This document shows positions 17,701 to 26,818 of a stretch of 64,000 nt of DNA, one piece after another. The DNA comes from Novosphingobium mangrovisedimenti (GTDB lineage Bacteria; Pseudomonadota; Alphaproteobacteria; Sphingomonadales; Sphingomonadaceae). The first letter of the stretch is position 1. The number at the start of each line of letters is the position of its first letter. The stretch spans positions 62,001-126,000 of the forward strand of contig NZ_JANZXA010000006.1 in the NCBI RefSeq assembly GCF_025153475.1. The letters run 5' to 3'. A program made the translations under genes and the position numbers. The notes beneath the pieces were generated by a model that saw only the letters and a program-made list of their open reading frames with translations, was not told where the DNA came from and did not search any database.

Positions 17701-17907
17701 ATGAAGGTCGCTGACGAGAATATTGTTCGGTTTGAGAATCGGCTGGAAGGATGCGTTGATCTCAATCGGAGCAAGACTGCAGGGATGGTCTATGCGTCGC
17801 AACGATCTCGCGAAGGTGAGATCGAGCACGATGCGCGTGGCTTGGTCGTTGCAATCCTGCTTTGCGTGGCCTGCTGGGCCGCGCTGGGATATTTCCTTCT
17901 GTCCTGA
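17701..17907 (+). CDS. Small single-helix membrane protein, uncharacterised
   Basis: A 68-residue frame with GAGGA 8 bases before its ATG. The N-terminal 45 residues are polar and charged; the C-terminal 20 (LVVAILLCVACWAALGYFLL) form one transmembrane helix. I recognise no family. It stands alone between the modE side and the efflux operon, facing right. Composition and ribosome site favour a real gene, but there is no homology evidence. Confidence 0.45.
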   Translation: MKVADENIVRFENRLEGCVDLNRSKTAGMVYASQRSREGEIEHDARGLVVAILLCVACWAALGYFLLS

Positions 17908-18031
17908 TCCGTTTGCGAACCGCCTTTCGCGCCGTTTTCCGGACAGGCTTGTTGCGTCTTCACGCAGCGCGGGTGTCTGAAAAATTTCAATACTTCTGAG
18001 CAAGCAGGGGCGAGCCGCCGGCCGCTGACGA

Positions 18032-19489
18032 TCAGCTGCCGGAGTCCTGCGGCAATTCGCCGATCCATCCGCCAGCCGTGGCGACATAGAGCCGCGCGAC
18101 ATTCTGGTATTGTCTGGTTCGGGCTTCGAGCAGCGAAAGCTTGGCGCGCTGGTAGGACCGGCTCGCATCGAGAACCTGCAGGATGCCGCTGTTGCCGACC
18201 TGGAAACTGCGCCGGGAAAGATGGAGCGAGCGGTCCGCGATCTGTTCGGCCTCGTGCCTTGCGGAGAGTTCCCGGCTGTCGCTGTCGAGCGCGGAGAGCA
18301 GGTTCGAAACCTGCCCGAAAGCTTCGGTCACGACTTGCTGGTACTGGGCGGCGGCGGCACGGGCTTCGGCTTCCGCTCCGCGCTTGTTGGCCTTGAGCGT
18401 GCCGCCGTGGAAGATCGGTGCGGTTACGCCGGCGAAAATGTCGAACGCGTTGAACTTGCTGCTGGTGATCCGGTCTGGTTCGGACGTGGACTGGGTGACG
18501 GAAGCGCCCAGCGTGATGTCGGGATAGAGTTCCGCCGTCGCGACGCCGACCGCCGCGGTCGAGGCATGCAGCCGGGCTTCGGCCTCAAGGATGTCCGGCC
18601 GCTTGTGTACGAGCGCGGAGGGCAGCGCGACGGGGACGTTGGCGGGCAGCACGAAGTCGTTCAGCGTGAAGTCTGTCGGCTCCAGTTCGGCAGGGGAGAT
18701 CCCCAGCAGCACCGCGAGCATCGCCCGGCCTTCCGCCAGTTGCTGTTCCAGCGCAGGCAGGCTGGCCCGGTCGCCGGCGAGTTGTCCTTGCGCGCTCAGT
18801 ACCTCGACAAGCGTGCCGGCTCCGGCGTTCTGGCGGGCCTTGGTCAGCGAGACGTTGCGCTCGTCTTCCGAAAGCAGCTTGCGCTCGGTCTCGATGCGGT
18901 CGTTGAACGCGGCGATCGCCAGAACCTGGACGACGACCCGGCCGGCGATTACGAGGTGCGCGGCTTCGGTTGCACGGGTCTGAGCCTCGGCTTGCGCTGT
19001 GGCCTGTTCCAACGCCCGACGATTCTTGCCGAACAGGTCGAGGTCGTAGGATATGCCGCCGCCGACCGTGTAGAGATCGAACTCGGGGTTGGAGATATTG
19101 ACGCCCTCGAAGCCGTCGAAACCGAAGGCGGCGAGATTGACGCGCTCGTATTCCGCGCGGGCCTGGGCGTCGACCTGAGGCAGGCGCTTGCCGGCGACCG
19201 CGGCGATCCGCTGGCGCGCCTTTTCAAGCGTCGCCCTGCTGGCGGCGAGGCTGTGGTTGCCTGCCAGCGCCTGCGCGACGAAGGCATTGAGCTGCGGCGA
19301 TCCGAAGGCTTTCCACCACATCCCTTCGGGGCCCTCGGCCAGCGTGGCGCGCTGGCCGCCATCGTCGGCATATCCGGTCTGCGCCGAGGGGGCGGCGGGC
19401 GGGGCGAAATCGGGGCCCACGGTCGTGCAGCCTGCGGCGAGCAGGCAGGAACCCAGTAGCGGAACGAGGGTGGCGGCGGTGCGCTGCAT
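18032..19489 (-). CDS. Outer-membrane efflux lipoprotein (NodT/OprM family)
   Basis: A 485-residue TolC-like channel protein. The N-terminal signal ends in the lipobox LLAAGC, so it is lipid-anchored, and two OEP (outer-membrane efflux protein) repeats follow. I start at ATG 19489, with GGGGA about 6 bases upstream; the DHA2 permease stop is only 1 base before, so they are coupled. It completes a tripartite pump with the MFS permease and EmrA-like adaptor. Confidence 0.92.
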   Translation of the reverse strand: MQRTAATLVPLLGSCLLAAGCTTVGPDFAPPAAPSAQTGYADDGGQRATLAEGPEGMWWKAFGSPQLNAFVAQALAGNHSLAASRATLEKARQRIAAVAGKRLPQVDAQARAEYERVNLAAFGFDGFEGVNISNPEFDLYTVGGGISYDLDLFGKNRRALEQATAQAEAQTRATEAAHLVIAGRVVVQVLAIAAFNDRIETERKLLSEDERNVSLTKARQNAGAGTLVEVLSAQGQLAGDRASLPALEQQLAEGRAMLAVLLGISPAELEPTDFTLNDFVLPANVPVALPSALVHKRPDILEAEARLHASTAAVGVATAELYPDITLGASVTQSTSEPDRITSSKFNAFDIFAGVTAPIFHGGTLKANKRGAEAEARAAAAQYQQVVTEAFGQVSNLLSALDSDSRELSARHEAEQIADRSLHLSRRSFQVGNSGILQVLDASRSYQRAKLSLLEARTRQYQNVARLYVATAGGWIGELPQDSGS

Positions 19490-19490
19490 G

Positions 19491-21029
19491 TTATTCCCCA
19501 ATCGGAAGCGTGGCTGTCTCTGCCTTGATCTTGATGACGCGCAGCAGAAGCACCAGCGGTATCAGGCCAAAGGTAAGGGCAAAGACAAGATGATAAATGG
19601 AAACGTTCCCGACCATGGCAGCCTGGCGCATGATCTCGGCATTGACGCGTGCGAGCGCTTCGGTCGAGCCGAAATCGAGGTTCGGTCGGGCATATAGAAC
19701 GGCGGGATTGTCGGGCCGCAGGTTCTGGACGAGATCGTTGCGTGATGCTGCGATGTCCCGAACCAGCTGCACGTTGAGCAACGAGATGCCGATCGCATTG
19801 CCGATATTGCGGGTGAGCGCGTACATCGAGGCGCCTTCGTTGCGAAGGTTCGGGGCCAGTGTGGAAAAGACCACGACGGACAGTGGGACGAAGATCAAGC
19901 CGCTGCCGAACCCCTGCACGAAGCCGGTCACCAGAAGCGCCCGCTCGTCCACGTAAAGATCCATGTGCGAGTACATGAGCATGCTGGTGCCCATGATCGT
20001 CAGCCCCGAGATGATGATGACGCGCACGTCCAGCAGAGCCACCAGCCGTGTGACGATCACCATGGACACCAGTGTGCCGAACGCGCGGGGCAGGCCCACG
20101 AGGCCCGTGTGCAGCGCGGAATAGCCGAGTAGCGACTGCGTCATCACGACGATCATCGGAATGGTGGCGAAGGCGACGATCCCGATCATCATGCTGAAGA
20201 TCGATCCGATGGCGAAATTGCGGTCGCGGAACAGTTCGGGACGGATGAAGGTCCCCTTGGCGGTGAACATGTGCACGATGGCGAGGTAGCCCGCGATCGC
20301 CAGGACCAGCGTGTAGATCCAGATCTCGCCGGATTCCCACCAGTCGAGGTGCTCGCCCCGGTCGAGAATGAGCTGCAGCGCCGTCAGCGAGACCGATACG
20401 GTGAGGAAGCCGAACAGGTCGAAGCGCGGCACTTCCCGGTTGTGGCGGCGGACCAGAAACGCGAGCATGCCCAGGAACGAGAGAATGCCGAAGGGCACGT
20501 TGATGAAGAACACCCAGCGCCAGCTCAGCGTGTCCGTCAGGTAGCCGCCGAGCGTGGGGCCGATGATCGGCCCGGCCATCGAGCCCAGCGCGAAGATCGC
20601 CATGGCCTTGGCGTGCTCTTCGGGCGGGTTGATGTCGAGCAGGATCGCCTGACTGAGTGGAATCAGGGCCGCGCCGCATGCGCCCTGCAGGAAACGGGCA
20701 AGGACGATCATCGTCAGGCTGGTGGAAAGGCCGCAGAAGGCCGAGGCCAGCGTGAACCCGCCCACCGAGAACAGCATCACGTTCTTGCGTCCCACGCGCC
20801 CCGCCAGCCAGCCGCTGAGCGGCGTCGCGATGGCACCGGCGACGAGGTAGGACGTAAGCACCCAAAGCACCTGCTCCTGCGAGGCCGACAGGCTCGACTG
20901 CATGTGCGGCAACGCCACGTTGGCGATGGTAATGTCCACCGCCACCATGGTCGAGGCGATCATGGACGGGATCGTGATCAGCATCCGTCGCGCCTTGCTC
21001 GGATACTGGATGGGGATAACCGACGGCAT
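19491..21029 (-). CDS. DHA2 family MFS multidrug transporter (EmrB-like)
   Basis: A 512-residue permease with 14 predicted helices. It shows DHA2 signatures: motif A-like GWLAGRVGRKN, motif C region GPIIGPTLGGYL, and the typical ILLDINPPEEH loop. As the second gene of an operon with an EmrA-like adaptor 21 bases upstream and a NodT channel downstream, it should export hydrophobic compounds across both membranes. Substrates are not predictable. Confidence 0.94.
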   Translation of the reverse strand: MPSVIPIQYPSKARRMLITIPSMIASTMVAVDITIANVALPHMQSSLSASQEQVLWVLTSYLVAGAIATPLSGWLAGRVGRKNVMLFSVGGFTLASAFCGLSTSLTMIVLARFLQGACGAALIPLSQAILLDINPPEEHAKAMAIFALGSMAGPIIGPTLGGYLTDTLSWRWVFFINVPFGILSFLGMLAFLVRRHNREVPRFDLFGFLTVSVSLTALQLILDRGEHLDWWESGEIWIYTLVLAIAGYLAIVHMFTAKGTFIRPELFRDRNFAIGSIFSMMIGIVAFATIPMIVVMTQSLLGYSALHTGLVGLPRAFGTLVSMVIVTRLVALLDVRVIIISGLTIMGTSMLMYSHMDLYVDERALLVTGFVQGFGSGLIFVPLSVVVFSTLAPNLRNEGASMYALTRNIGNAIGISLLNVQLVRDIAASRNDLVQNLRPDNPAVLYARPNLDFGSTEALARVNAEIMRQAAMVGNVSIYHLVFALTFGLIPLVLLLRVIKIKAETATLPIGE

Positions 21030-21050
21030 CGCGGGGGCCTTGAGCCGCGC

Positions 21051-22160
21051 CTACTTGGCCCGGCTCGGCGTGCTGGGCGGCGTATCCGGACCGAAGATGT
21101 GGCGCTTGTGGCCGGTATCGACCTCGACGCCGGCACTCAGCCCTGCGCTGAGCGGCAGGTCGGCGGGCGCTTCGTCGATCGCGATCTGAACGGGCAGGCG
21201 TTGGACGACCTTGACCCAGTTGCCCGTCGCATTCTCGGCCGGCAGCACCGAGAAGCTGGATCCGGTGCCCGGGCTGAAGCTCTCGACATGGCCTTTCAGG
21301 GCATGATCGGGGAAGGCATCGACTTCGATTTCGGCAGGCTGGCCCACGCGCATGTAGCGCAGCTGGTTTTCCTTGAAATTGGCCTGGACCCAGTAGTGCA
21401 GCCCGGTGAGCATGAAGACGGGTCGCCCCGGCGTTACGTAGTTGCCCGGCTGAAGCTGGTTGACGCGGGTGACGACGCCGTCTTGCGGCGCGCGCACGAT
21501 GGTATCGGAAAGACTGATGCGGGCCTGCGTCACCTTCGAAGCTGCCTTGCGCACGTCCGGCTGCGAATCGATCGGTCCCTGGACCGCCCCGGACAGGGCG
21601 GCGCGCAGGCTGTCGGCCTTGGCCTCGGAAGCGGCGATGCTGTCGCGCGCCGTGCGTGCCTCGGTGACAGCCTCGTCGTATTGGGCCTGCGAGGAAATGC
21701 CTTCCGCGACCAGCGACTTCTGCCGGGCCGCCTCGCTGGTGGCGAGTTCGTACCGGGCCTTGGCCGCGCTGACCTGCGAAAGCGCCTCGCGGTAGTCGGC
21801 CTGCATCGAACTGACGTCGGTCCGCGCATTGGCAAGTTCGGCTTCCGCCTCGGCGACCGCTGCTTCGTAGCTGTCGGCCTTGATGCGGAAGAGGACGTCG
21901 CCCTTCTTCACCGTCTGGTTCTCGCGCACCTCGACCGACACGACCGTTCCCGGGACGCTCGGGCTGATCGCGACCATCCCGGTTTGCAGCGAGGCATTGT
22001 CGGTCGATTCGTAGCGGCCACCGGTCAGGTAGAACCAGCCGGCTCCGGCAAGCACCAGGGCGGGGCCCGCCACCATCAGAATCGTGCGCAGGCCGCGCTT
22101 GCGGGGCGGGGTTACGGTGTCGTTCTCGCTATCTGCCGAAATGGTGCTCTCAGCGTTCAT
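21051..22160 (-). CDS. HlyD/EmrA-type efflux adaptor
   Basis: A 369-residue membrane fusion protein: a short cytoplasmic tail, one transmembrane helix (about 28-50), a biotinyl-lipoyl part (GTVVSVEVRENQTVKKGDVLFRI split around a long coiled coil, about 100-205) and a beta-barrel domain (TIVRAPQDGVVTRVNQLQPGN split by the hairpin). It is the first gene of the operon. An inverted repeat lies in its promoter spacer. Confidence 0.93.
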   Translation of the reverse strand: MNAESTISADSENDTVTPPRKRGLRTILMVAGPALVLAGAGWFYLTGGRYESTDNASLQTGMVAISPSVPGTVVSVEVRENQTVKKGDVLFRIKADSYEAAVAEAEAELANARTDVSSMQADYREALSQVSAAKARYELATSEAARQKSLVAEGISSQAQYDEAVTEARTARDSIAASEAKADSLRAALSGAVQGPIDSQPDVRKAASKVTQARISLSDTIVRAPQDGVVTRVNQLQPGNYVTPGRPVFMLTGLHYWVQANFKENQLRYMRVGQPAEIEVDAFPDHALKGHVESFSPGTGSSFSVLPAENATGNWVKVVQRLPVQIAIDEAPADLPLSAGLSAGVEVDTGHKRHIFGPDTPPSTPSRAK

Positions 22161-22185
22161 GAAACTTCCTGTGTTGGCTGCTATA

Positions 22186-22215
22186 TGCCGATACTAAGCA
22201 TAGCTACTATCGGCA
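22186..22215. promoter_or_regulatory. Inverted repeat, candidate operator of the emr-like operon
   Basis: TGCCGATA (22186-22193) and TATCGGCA (22208-22215) form perfect 8-bp arms 14 bases apart in the spacer between the leftward efflux operon and the rightward phosphatase gene. This geometry suits a TetR or MarR dimer pair. No such regulator is adjacent. Confidence 0.45.
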
Positions 22216-22229
22216 ATAGGAAGATCGAG

Positions 22230-23015
22230 ATGATAACTGAAAGGGTCCTTCCTCTGGAAGGTGTGCACAACTTCAGGGACAGCGGGGGCTATCCCGTGAG
22301 CGGCGGGGGGCGGCTGCGCCGTGGCGTGCTCTGGAGATCCGGCCAGCATCATGGCGCGACCGACTCGGATCTGGAAACGATTGCCGGACTGGGGCTTGCC
22401 AGCGTGTTCGATCTGAGGACCACCAAGGAGCGCCAGTCACACCCCTGTCGTCGTCCTCAAGGCTTTGCTGCGACAGTATTTTTTGGCGAAGATCCGGTGC
22501 GTACGCATGCTCCGCATCTTGCCGCGGCCCAGGCGACGCGGCAGCGCACGCCGGAATCGACGCGCGAGGGACTGCTGCGCAACTACGATGCCATCTGTTT
22601 TCGCCCGGAACTTCAGGCCATGGTCGGAAGCTACCTTGCGCGCCTCGCGCAGGGTGCCGGTCCCTGCCTGGTTAATTGCATGGCGGGCAAGGACAGGACC
22701 GGAATCGCGGTCGCGATGCTTCATCTCGCCGTGGGCGTTCACCGCGACGACGTCATGGAAGACTACCTGCTCACCAACTCGGCCGGTGATCCCGAGGCGC
22801 GCATTGCATCGGGCGCGGAGACCATCCGCGCCATCACCGGGCAACTGGACGAAGCCGTGTTGCGCGTTCTCATGGGGGTCGAGCCGGAATACCTTCAGGC
22901 TGCCCTGGCCTCGATCGAGGAACGCCATGGCTCGGTCGACGCTTATATCGAGGAGGCGCTGGGTCTCGACGGCACGACCCGCGAGAAACTGCGCGCGGCG
23001 CTGGTGGAGGAGTAG
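22230..23015 (+). CDS. Tyrosine-protein phosphatase-like protein
   Basis: A 261-residue protein with the N-terminal GVHNFRDSGGY typical of the Y_phosphatase3 (PF13350) family and the P-loop signature C150-MAGKD-R156-TG, matching CX5R of cysteine-based phosphatases. Family members act on phosphotyrosine or phosphoinositides. AGGAAG precedes the ATG. A much longer frame upstream is noncoding antisense to the efflux operon. It is convergent with the hydrolase that follows. Confidence 0.87.
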   Translation: MITERVLPLEGVHNFRDSGGYPVSGGGRLRRGVLWRSGQHHGATDSDLETIAGLGLASVFDLRTTKERQSHPCRRPQGFAATVFFGEDPVRTHAPHLAAAQATRQRTPESTREGLLRNYDAICFRPELQAMVGSYLARLAQGAGPCLVNCMAGKDRTGIAVAMLHLAVGVHRDDVMEDYLLTNSAGDPEARIASGAETIRAITGQLDEAVLRVLMGVEPEYLQAALASIEERHGSVDAYIEEALGLDGTTREKLRAALVEE

Positions 23016-23041
23016 GTTTTCCGTTCCTTCCGGCGGCGCTT

Positions 23042-23917
23042 TTACCCCAGAAATGCCTTCACGTCGGCCATGAACCGGTCGAACTGGTCGTGATGGAGCC
23101 AGTGGCCGGCGTTTTCGTATTCGATCAGCTTTGCCGTGGGGAAATGGTCCAGGCGGCCGTCCGGCGCGGGGCTGGAGGCGAAGCTGTCCTTGCCCCACAG
23201 CAGCAGCATGGGGCAGGTGATGGCCTCCCACAGGCGGATGATATCGTCGGTCGGAGTGTCGGATGCGGACCAGACGTTCAGGTAGTTATCGAACTTCCAG
23301 CTCCAGGTGCCGTCCTCGTTGCGGCTGGCGCCGTGGATGGTGAGGTGGCGGGCCTGTTCGTCGGTGAGGAACGTGTTTTCCTCCTTCATCCGCTGGTAGG
23401 CGTCGCGCCGGGTGGCGTACTTGCGCGGCACGCGGCCGGAGGCTTTGCGCTTGTCCTCGATCCACTGGCGCAGGCGTTCGCCGATGCCTTTTTCCTCCAT
23501 CTCCCGGCGGATCTGCGGGGGCGGGCCAAGCCCCTCGATATTGACGAATCGTTCGACCTTCTCGGGGTAGAGCCCGGTGAACCGCGTCGCTATGTTGCCG
23601 CCCAGTGAATGGGCGATGATCGTCACCTTGTCATCGCCGAGCGTGTGGACAAGCTGCGCGAAGTCATAGACGAACGCATCCATTCCGTAATGGCCTTCGG
23701 GTGACCATTCGCTGTCGCCGTGCCCGCGCAGATCGGGGCAGATGACATGCCAGTCGTGGCGCAGTTCCTCGGCGACCCAGTCCCAGCTGCGGCAGTGATC
23801 CCGGCCGCCATGCTGGAGAATCAGCGGCGGCGCCTCGGAGTTGCCCCAATCGACGTAGTTGAGGCGCAGGCGCTGCGAAATGAAGCGGTTGGAGGTGGGG
23901 CCGAGTTGCGTTTTCAT
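23042..23917 (-). CDS. Alpha/beta hydrolase
   Basis: A 291-residue alpha/beta-fold enzyme. The nucleophile elbow is AHSLGGN and the oxyanion region is QHGGRDHCRSWD. The final His is in NAGHWLHHD, with the acid probably in LLLWGKDS. It resembles epoxide-hydrolase and haloalkane-dehalogenase relatives but lacks features that would fix its substrate. Single gene between convergent and divergent neighbours. Confidence 0.8.
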   Translation of the reverse strand: MKTQLGPTSNRFISQRLRLNYVDWGNSEAPPLILQHGGRDHCRSWDWVAEELRHDWHVICPDLRGHGDSEWSPEGHYGMDAFVYDFAQLVHTLGDDKVTIIAHSLGGNIATRFTGLYPEKVERFVNIEGLGPPPQIRREMEEKGIGERLRQWIEDKRKASGRVPRKYATRRDAYQRMKEENTFLTDEQARHLTIHGASRNEDGTWSWKFDNYLNVWSASDTPTDDIIRLWEAITCPMLLLWGKDSFASSPAPDGRLDHFPTAKLIEYENAGHWLHHDQFDRFMADVKAFLG

Positions 23918-24066
23918 GGCCCTTTAAGTGGAACGCGCAGCGCGCGAGGTCAATTGAAGCCCTGATTTACGGGGATGAACAAATTCGATTGACCCGCTGT
24001 GCTTGGCAAACCGGCGACCTTGTCCCTATCTCGCGAGCCAACAGGATTCACGCCGGAGGCAAGTAC

Positions 24067-25038
24067 ATGGCGACGACGCACAAGACCCGCATGCTCATTA
24101 TCGGTTCCGGCCCTGCCGGACTTTCCGCCGCGATCTATGGCGCGCGCGCGGGTATGGAGCCGATCGTCGTGCAGGGTCTGCAGCCCGGCGGCCAGCTCAC
24201 GATCACGACCGACGTCGAGAACTATCCGGGCTTCCGCGAAGTGATCCAGGGCCCCTGGCTGATGCAGGAAATGCAGGCGCAGGCCGAGCACGTGGGGACC
24301 CGCATGATGTGGGATACGATCCTGTCGGTCGACCTGTCGGGTCCCAGGTTCGTTGCCATCGGCGACAGTGGAGACACGTACGAGGGCGATACACTCGTGA
24401 TCGCCACCGGCGCGCAGGCGAAGTGGCTGGGTGTCGAAGGCGAGCAGGAACTTTCGGGCAAGGGCGTTTCGGCCTGCGCCACCTGCGACGGGTTCTTCTA
24501 TCGCGGCAAGAAGGTCGTGGTGATCGGCGGCGGCAATACCGCGGTGGAAGAGGCGCTCTACCTCACCAATCACTCCGACGACGTGACGTTGATCCATCGG
24601 CGCGATTCGCTGCGTTCAGAAAAGATTCTGCAGGACCGCCTCTTCGCCAATCCGAAGGTCTCCGTGCTCTGGAACAAGAAAGTCGATGGTTTCGTGGCGG
24701 GCGAGGATGGCCAGCTTCGCGCCCTGGCACTTACCGATACCGAGACCGGCGAAGCCAGCGAAATCGAGACTGACGGCGCTTTCGTTGCCATCGGCCATGC
24801 GCCCGCGACCGAGCTGTTCAAGGGCAAGCTGGCGATGGACGAGACCGGCTACCTGCTGGTCGCGCCCGGCACGCCCAAGACCGACGTTCCCGGCGTCTTC
24901 GCGGCGGGTGACGTCTGCGACCACACCTATCGTCAGGCGATCACGGCAGCGGGCATGGGCTGCATGGCCGCGCTCGATGCCGAGCGTTATCTGGCCGAGA
25001 AGGAATTCAGCGGCGTTACCGAGACGGTCCAGGGCTGA
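24067..25038 (+). CDS. trxB: Thioredoxin-disulfide reductase
   Basis: A 323-residue flavoprotein: FAD dinucleotide fold GSGPAGLSAAIYGARAG, redox pair C137-ATC-140 (CATCDGFF), NADPH fold VIGGGNTAVEEALYL and the C-terminal FAD motif GVFAAGDVCD. It reduces thioredoxins such as TrxC at 4292 using NADPH. The chosen ATG has CCGGAGG 8 bases upstream; an earlier in-frame ATG lacks homology. Confidence 0.97.
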   Translation: MATTHKTRMLIIGSGPAGLSAAIYGARAGMEPIVVQGLQPGGQLTITTDVENYPGFREVIQGPWLMQEMQAQAEHVGTRMMWDTILSVDLSGPRFVAIGDSGDTYEGDTLVIATGAQAKWLGVEGEQELSGKGVSACATCDGFFYRGKKVVVIGGGNTAVEEALYLTNHSDDVTLIHRRDSLRSEKILQDRLFANPKVSVLWNKKVDGFVAGEDGQLRALALTDTETGEASEIETDGAFVAIGHAPATELFKGKLAMDETGYLLVAPGTPKTDVPGVFAAGDVCDHTYRQAITAAGMGCMAALDAERYLAEKEFSGVTETVQG

Positions 25039-25048
25039 GCGCGCGACG

Positions 25049-25825
25049 TCAGCCCCGCAGGACTTCCAGGACCTGCGCCACGAGCCATGCCTGCGCTTTC
25101 GGCTCGACGTAGCTGTGCGTGGCCTCCGCGCAGGTGCGCAGGCGCGGATCGGCCTTGTCCCACTTCGATAGGAAGGCAAGGCCGGTGCGATCCCGCCCGG
25201 CGATAAGGAAACGTACAGAGCCTTCGAATGCGGCAAGACCGCTTCCGATCTCGGCGGCAAGTCCGTTCGGCGCCTGAGGGGCAGGGCGGACTGCCGAAAT
25301 CAGGCTGCGGACGAGCTTGCCGATCGCGACTTGTCCCGTCAGCAGGCGTTTGATCGCAGCCGGGTCGGCCAGACGGCGGCGATAGTGGTCACGAACCACT
25401 TCGGCCGGAGCTTCCTCGTCGTCGCTCTCGATCGTCCAGGGGTTGGAAAGGACCAGCGCGTCGAAGCCGTCGCCTTTGCTCAGCATGAGCGCGCTGGCCG
25501 CATCGCAATTGCCGAAACCGATGACGCGCCGGACCTGCGGGCACTGCTCCCGGAATGCGGCGAGGGCGGCGGCGATGTCCGGTTCGCTGGAACGGAACCC
25601 CCCGTTTGGGCCTTCGCTGTCACCCACGCCGCGGCGATCGAAGCGCAGGACGGGAAAGCCCGCCTCGGCGATCCGGGCCGCGAACAGGGCCTGACCGTTC
25701 CATGCGCCGCCGCGCACTTCGTTGCCACCGGTGATGAGCAGCAGGCCTGTCTCGGCCGGGGCGTCGTCCAGCGTGGCGGCCAGTTGCACGCCTTCGCAGG
25801 CAAAGGTGAAGTGGCGCCGGGTCAC
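25049..25825 (-). CDS. Exosortase A system-associated hydrolase 1
   Basis: A 258-residue alpha/beta-hydrolase-fold protein matching TIGR03100. The fold is clear (LLLITGGNEVRGGAWNGQ, FDRRGVGDSEG), but the nucleophile elbow reads GFGNCDAAS, with Cys where Ser normally stands. It starts with GTG overlapping the hydrolase 2 stop by 4 bases. Its role in exopolysaccharide production is unknown; it occurs with XrtA and hydrolase 2. It is the distal gene of the leftward arm of the locus. Confidence 0.88.
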   Translation of the reverse strand: MTRRHFTFACEGVQLAATLDDAPAETGLLLITGGNEVRGGAWNGQALFAARIAEAGFPVLRFDRRGVGDSEGPNGGFRSSEPDIAAALAAFREQCPQVRRVIGFGNCDAASALMLSKGDGFDALVLSNPWTIESDDEEAPAEVVRDHYRRRLADPAAIKRLLTGQVAIGKLVRSLISAVRPAPQAPNGLAAEIGSGLAAFEGSVRFLIAGRDRTGLAFLSKWDKADPRLRTCAEATHSYVEPKAQAWLVAQVLEVLRG

Positions 25826-26496
25826 GACGTCATCCCACGCGCCAGAACGGCGGCGAGTGCGTCAGCCTGCGAACTGTCCTCGTCCGGTTCGGCCCGCAGC
25901 CACAGCCCGCTGCCACCGATCGCCTCCTGTGCAATGACCGTGGCGGCCGGGTCGGGAACCATCGGCTCGAAATGGCGGTAGAAATCCGCGCCGAGCCGAT
26001 AGCCTGCCAGTTCGATTCCCGAAGTCGGCGCCATCTCGGACAGGCGTTCGCGGACTTCCTCGCGACCGGCCTCGCGGGATGCAAGAATACGCGCGCGGAT
26101 CATCTGGCGCAGGATCGAGGCCGCCTTTGCCGGGACATAGTGCCATGTCGGCAGTCCTTGCGGCGTGAACAGGCAGCCGCCCCTAATGCCCAGCACATGC
26201 GTCGCCCCGAAATGACGCGCCGCCGCCGCAGTGGCCTCGAACCAGCCCGGCACGTTCTGCCGTTCGAGCTGTTGCAGGCTTTCATTGCAGCCGGGAAGGT
26301 CCGGTACGACGCTGTCGATCCCCGAGGCGTCGAGCCGGCGCATGACTTCCACGGTCAGCCGGCGCAGGCGGTTGCCTTCGTCGAACAGGGCGGGGATGAT
26401 CAGCAACCGGTGCTCGCGTCCGCCGTCGAAAGCGAGCGCATATTCTTGGCTGATGTCGCCGTCGGGCAGCGGGCAGGGCCAGCTTGCGGGGGTCAT
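25822..26496 (-). CDS. Exosortase A system-associated hydrolase 2
   Basis: A 224-residue alpha/beta-hydrolase-like protein (TIGR03101 type). PDLPGCNES matches the fold, but the elbow is LGIRGGCLF, with Arg at the nucleophile position, so ordinary hydrolysis is doubtful. I start at the ATG at 26496, 19 bases after the acyl carrier protein gene; an in-frame TTG at 26544 would overlap that gene. Function in the XrtA system is unknown. Confidence 0.83.
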   Translation of the reverse strand: MTPASWPCPLPDGDISQEYALAFDGGREHRLLIIPALFDEGNRLRRLTVEVMRRLDASGIDSVVPDLPGCNESLQQLERQNVPGWFEATAAAARHFGATHVLGIRGGCLFTPQGLPTWHYVPAKAASILRQMIRARILASREAGREEVRERLSEMAPTSGIELAGYRLGADFYRHFEPMVPDPAATVIAQEAIGGSGLWLRAEPDEDSSQADALAAVLARGMTS

Positions 26497-26515
26497 CGCA
26501 AGAGCTGCCGGGCGC

Positions 26516-26779
26516 TCATGCCCCGGCGCGCTTGGCCTCTGCAAACGTCAGCAGGCCGCCGAAGGTCTCGAGCATTTCGCCGTCGATCTCGTCATCCTCG
26601 ATGACGATGTCGAGCCGGTCTTCCAGTTCCGTCAGCAGACCGGCCACGGCCATCGAATCCAGTTCGGGCAGGTGACCGAACAGGCCGGTATCGGCGTCGA
26701 ACCCTTCGGCCTGCCCCGGCTTGAGCCCGAGCACGTCCGTCAGGATGCGGCGCAGCAGCAGATCGGTGTCGTTGGACAT
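26516..26779 (-). CDS. Acyl carrier protein, XrtA locus
   Basis: An 87-residue acidic helical protein with the phosphopantetheine serine in PELDSMAV (S42). It lies between an acyltransferase and hydrolase 2, and an acyl-CoA ligase is at the head of the opposite arm, so it probably carries an acyl or amino-acyl group for modifying the polysaccharide. The ligase, carrier, decarboxylase and transferase could form a small relay; this is inference. Confidence 0.9.
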   Translation of the reverse strand: MSNDTDLLLRRILTDVLGLKPGQAEGFDADTGLFGHLPELDSMAVAGLLTELEDRLDIVIEDDEIDGEMLETFGGLLTFAEAKRAGA

Positions 26780-26818
26780 GGTCCCTCGGTTCAAGCGTGG
26801 TATTATCGGTCCCGGCCT

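Noticed and set aside
20271-22229. Long frame running in phase into the tyrosine phosphatase
   Set aside because: Its first 650 residues are antisense to the DHA2 and EmrA-like genes; the phosphatase homology and ribosome site begin at 22230.
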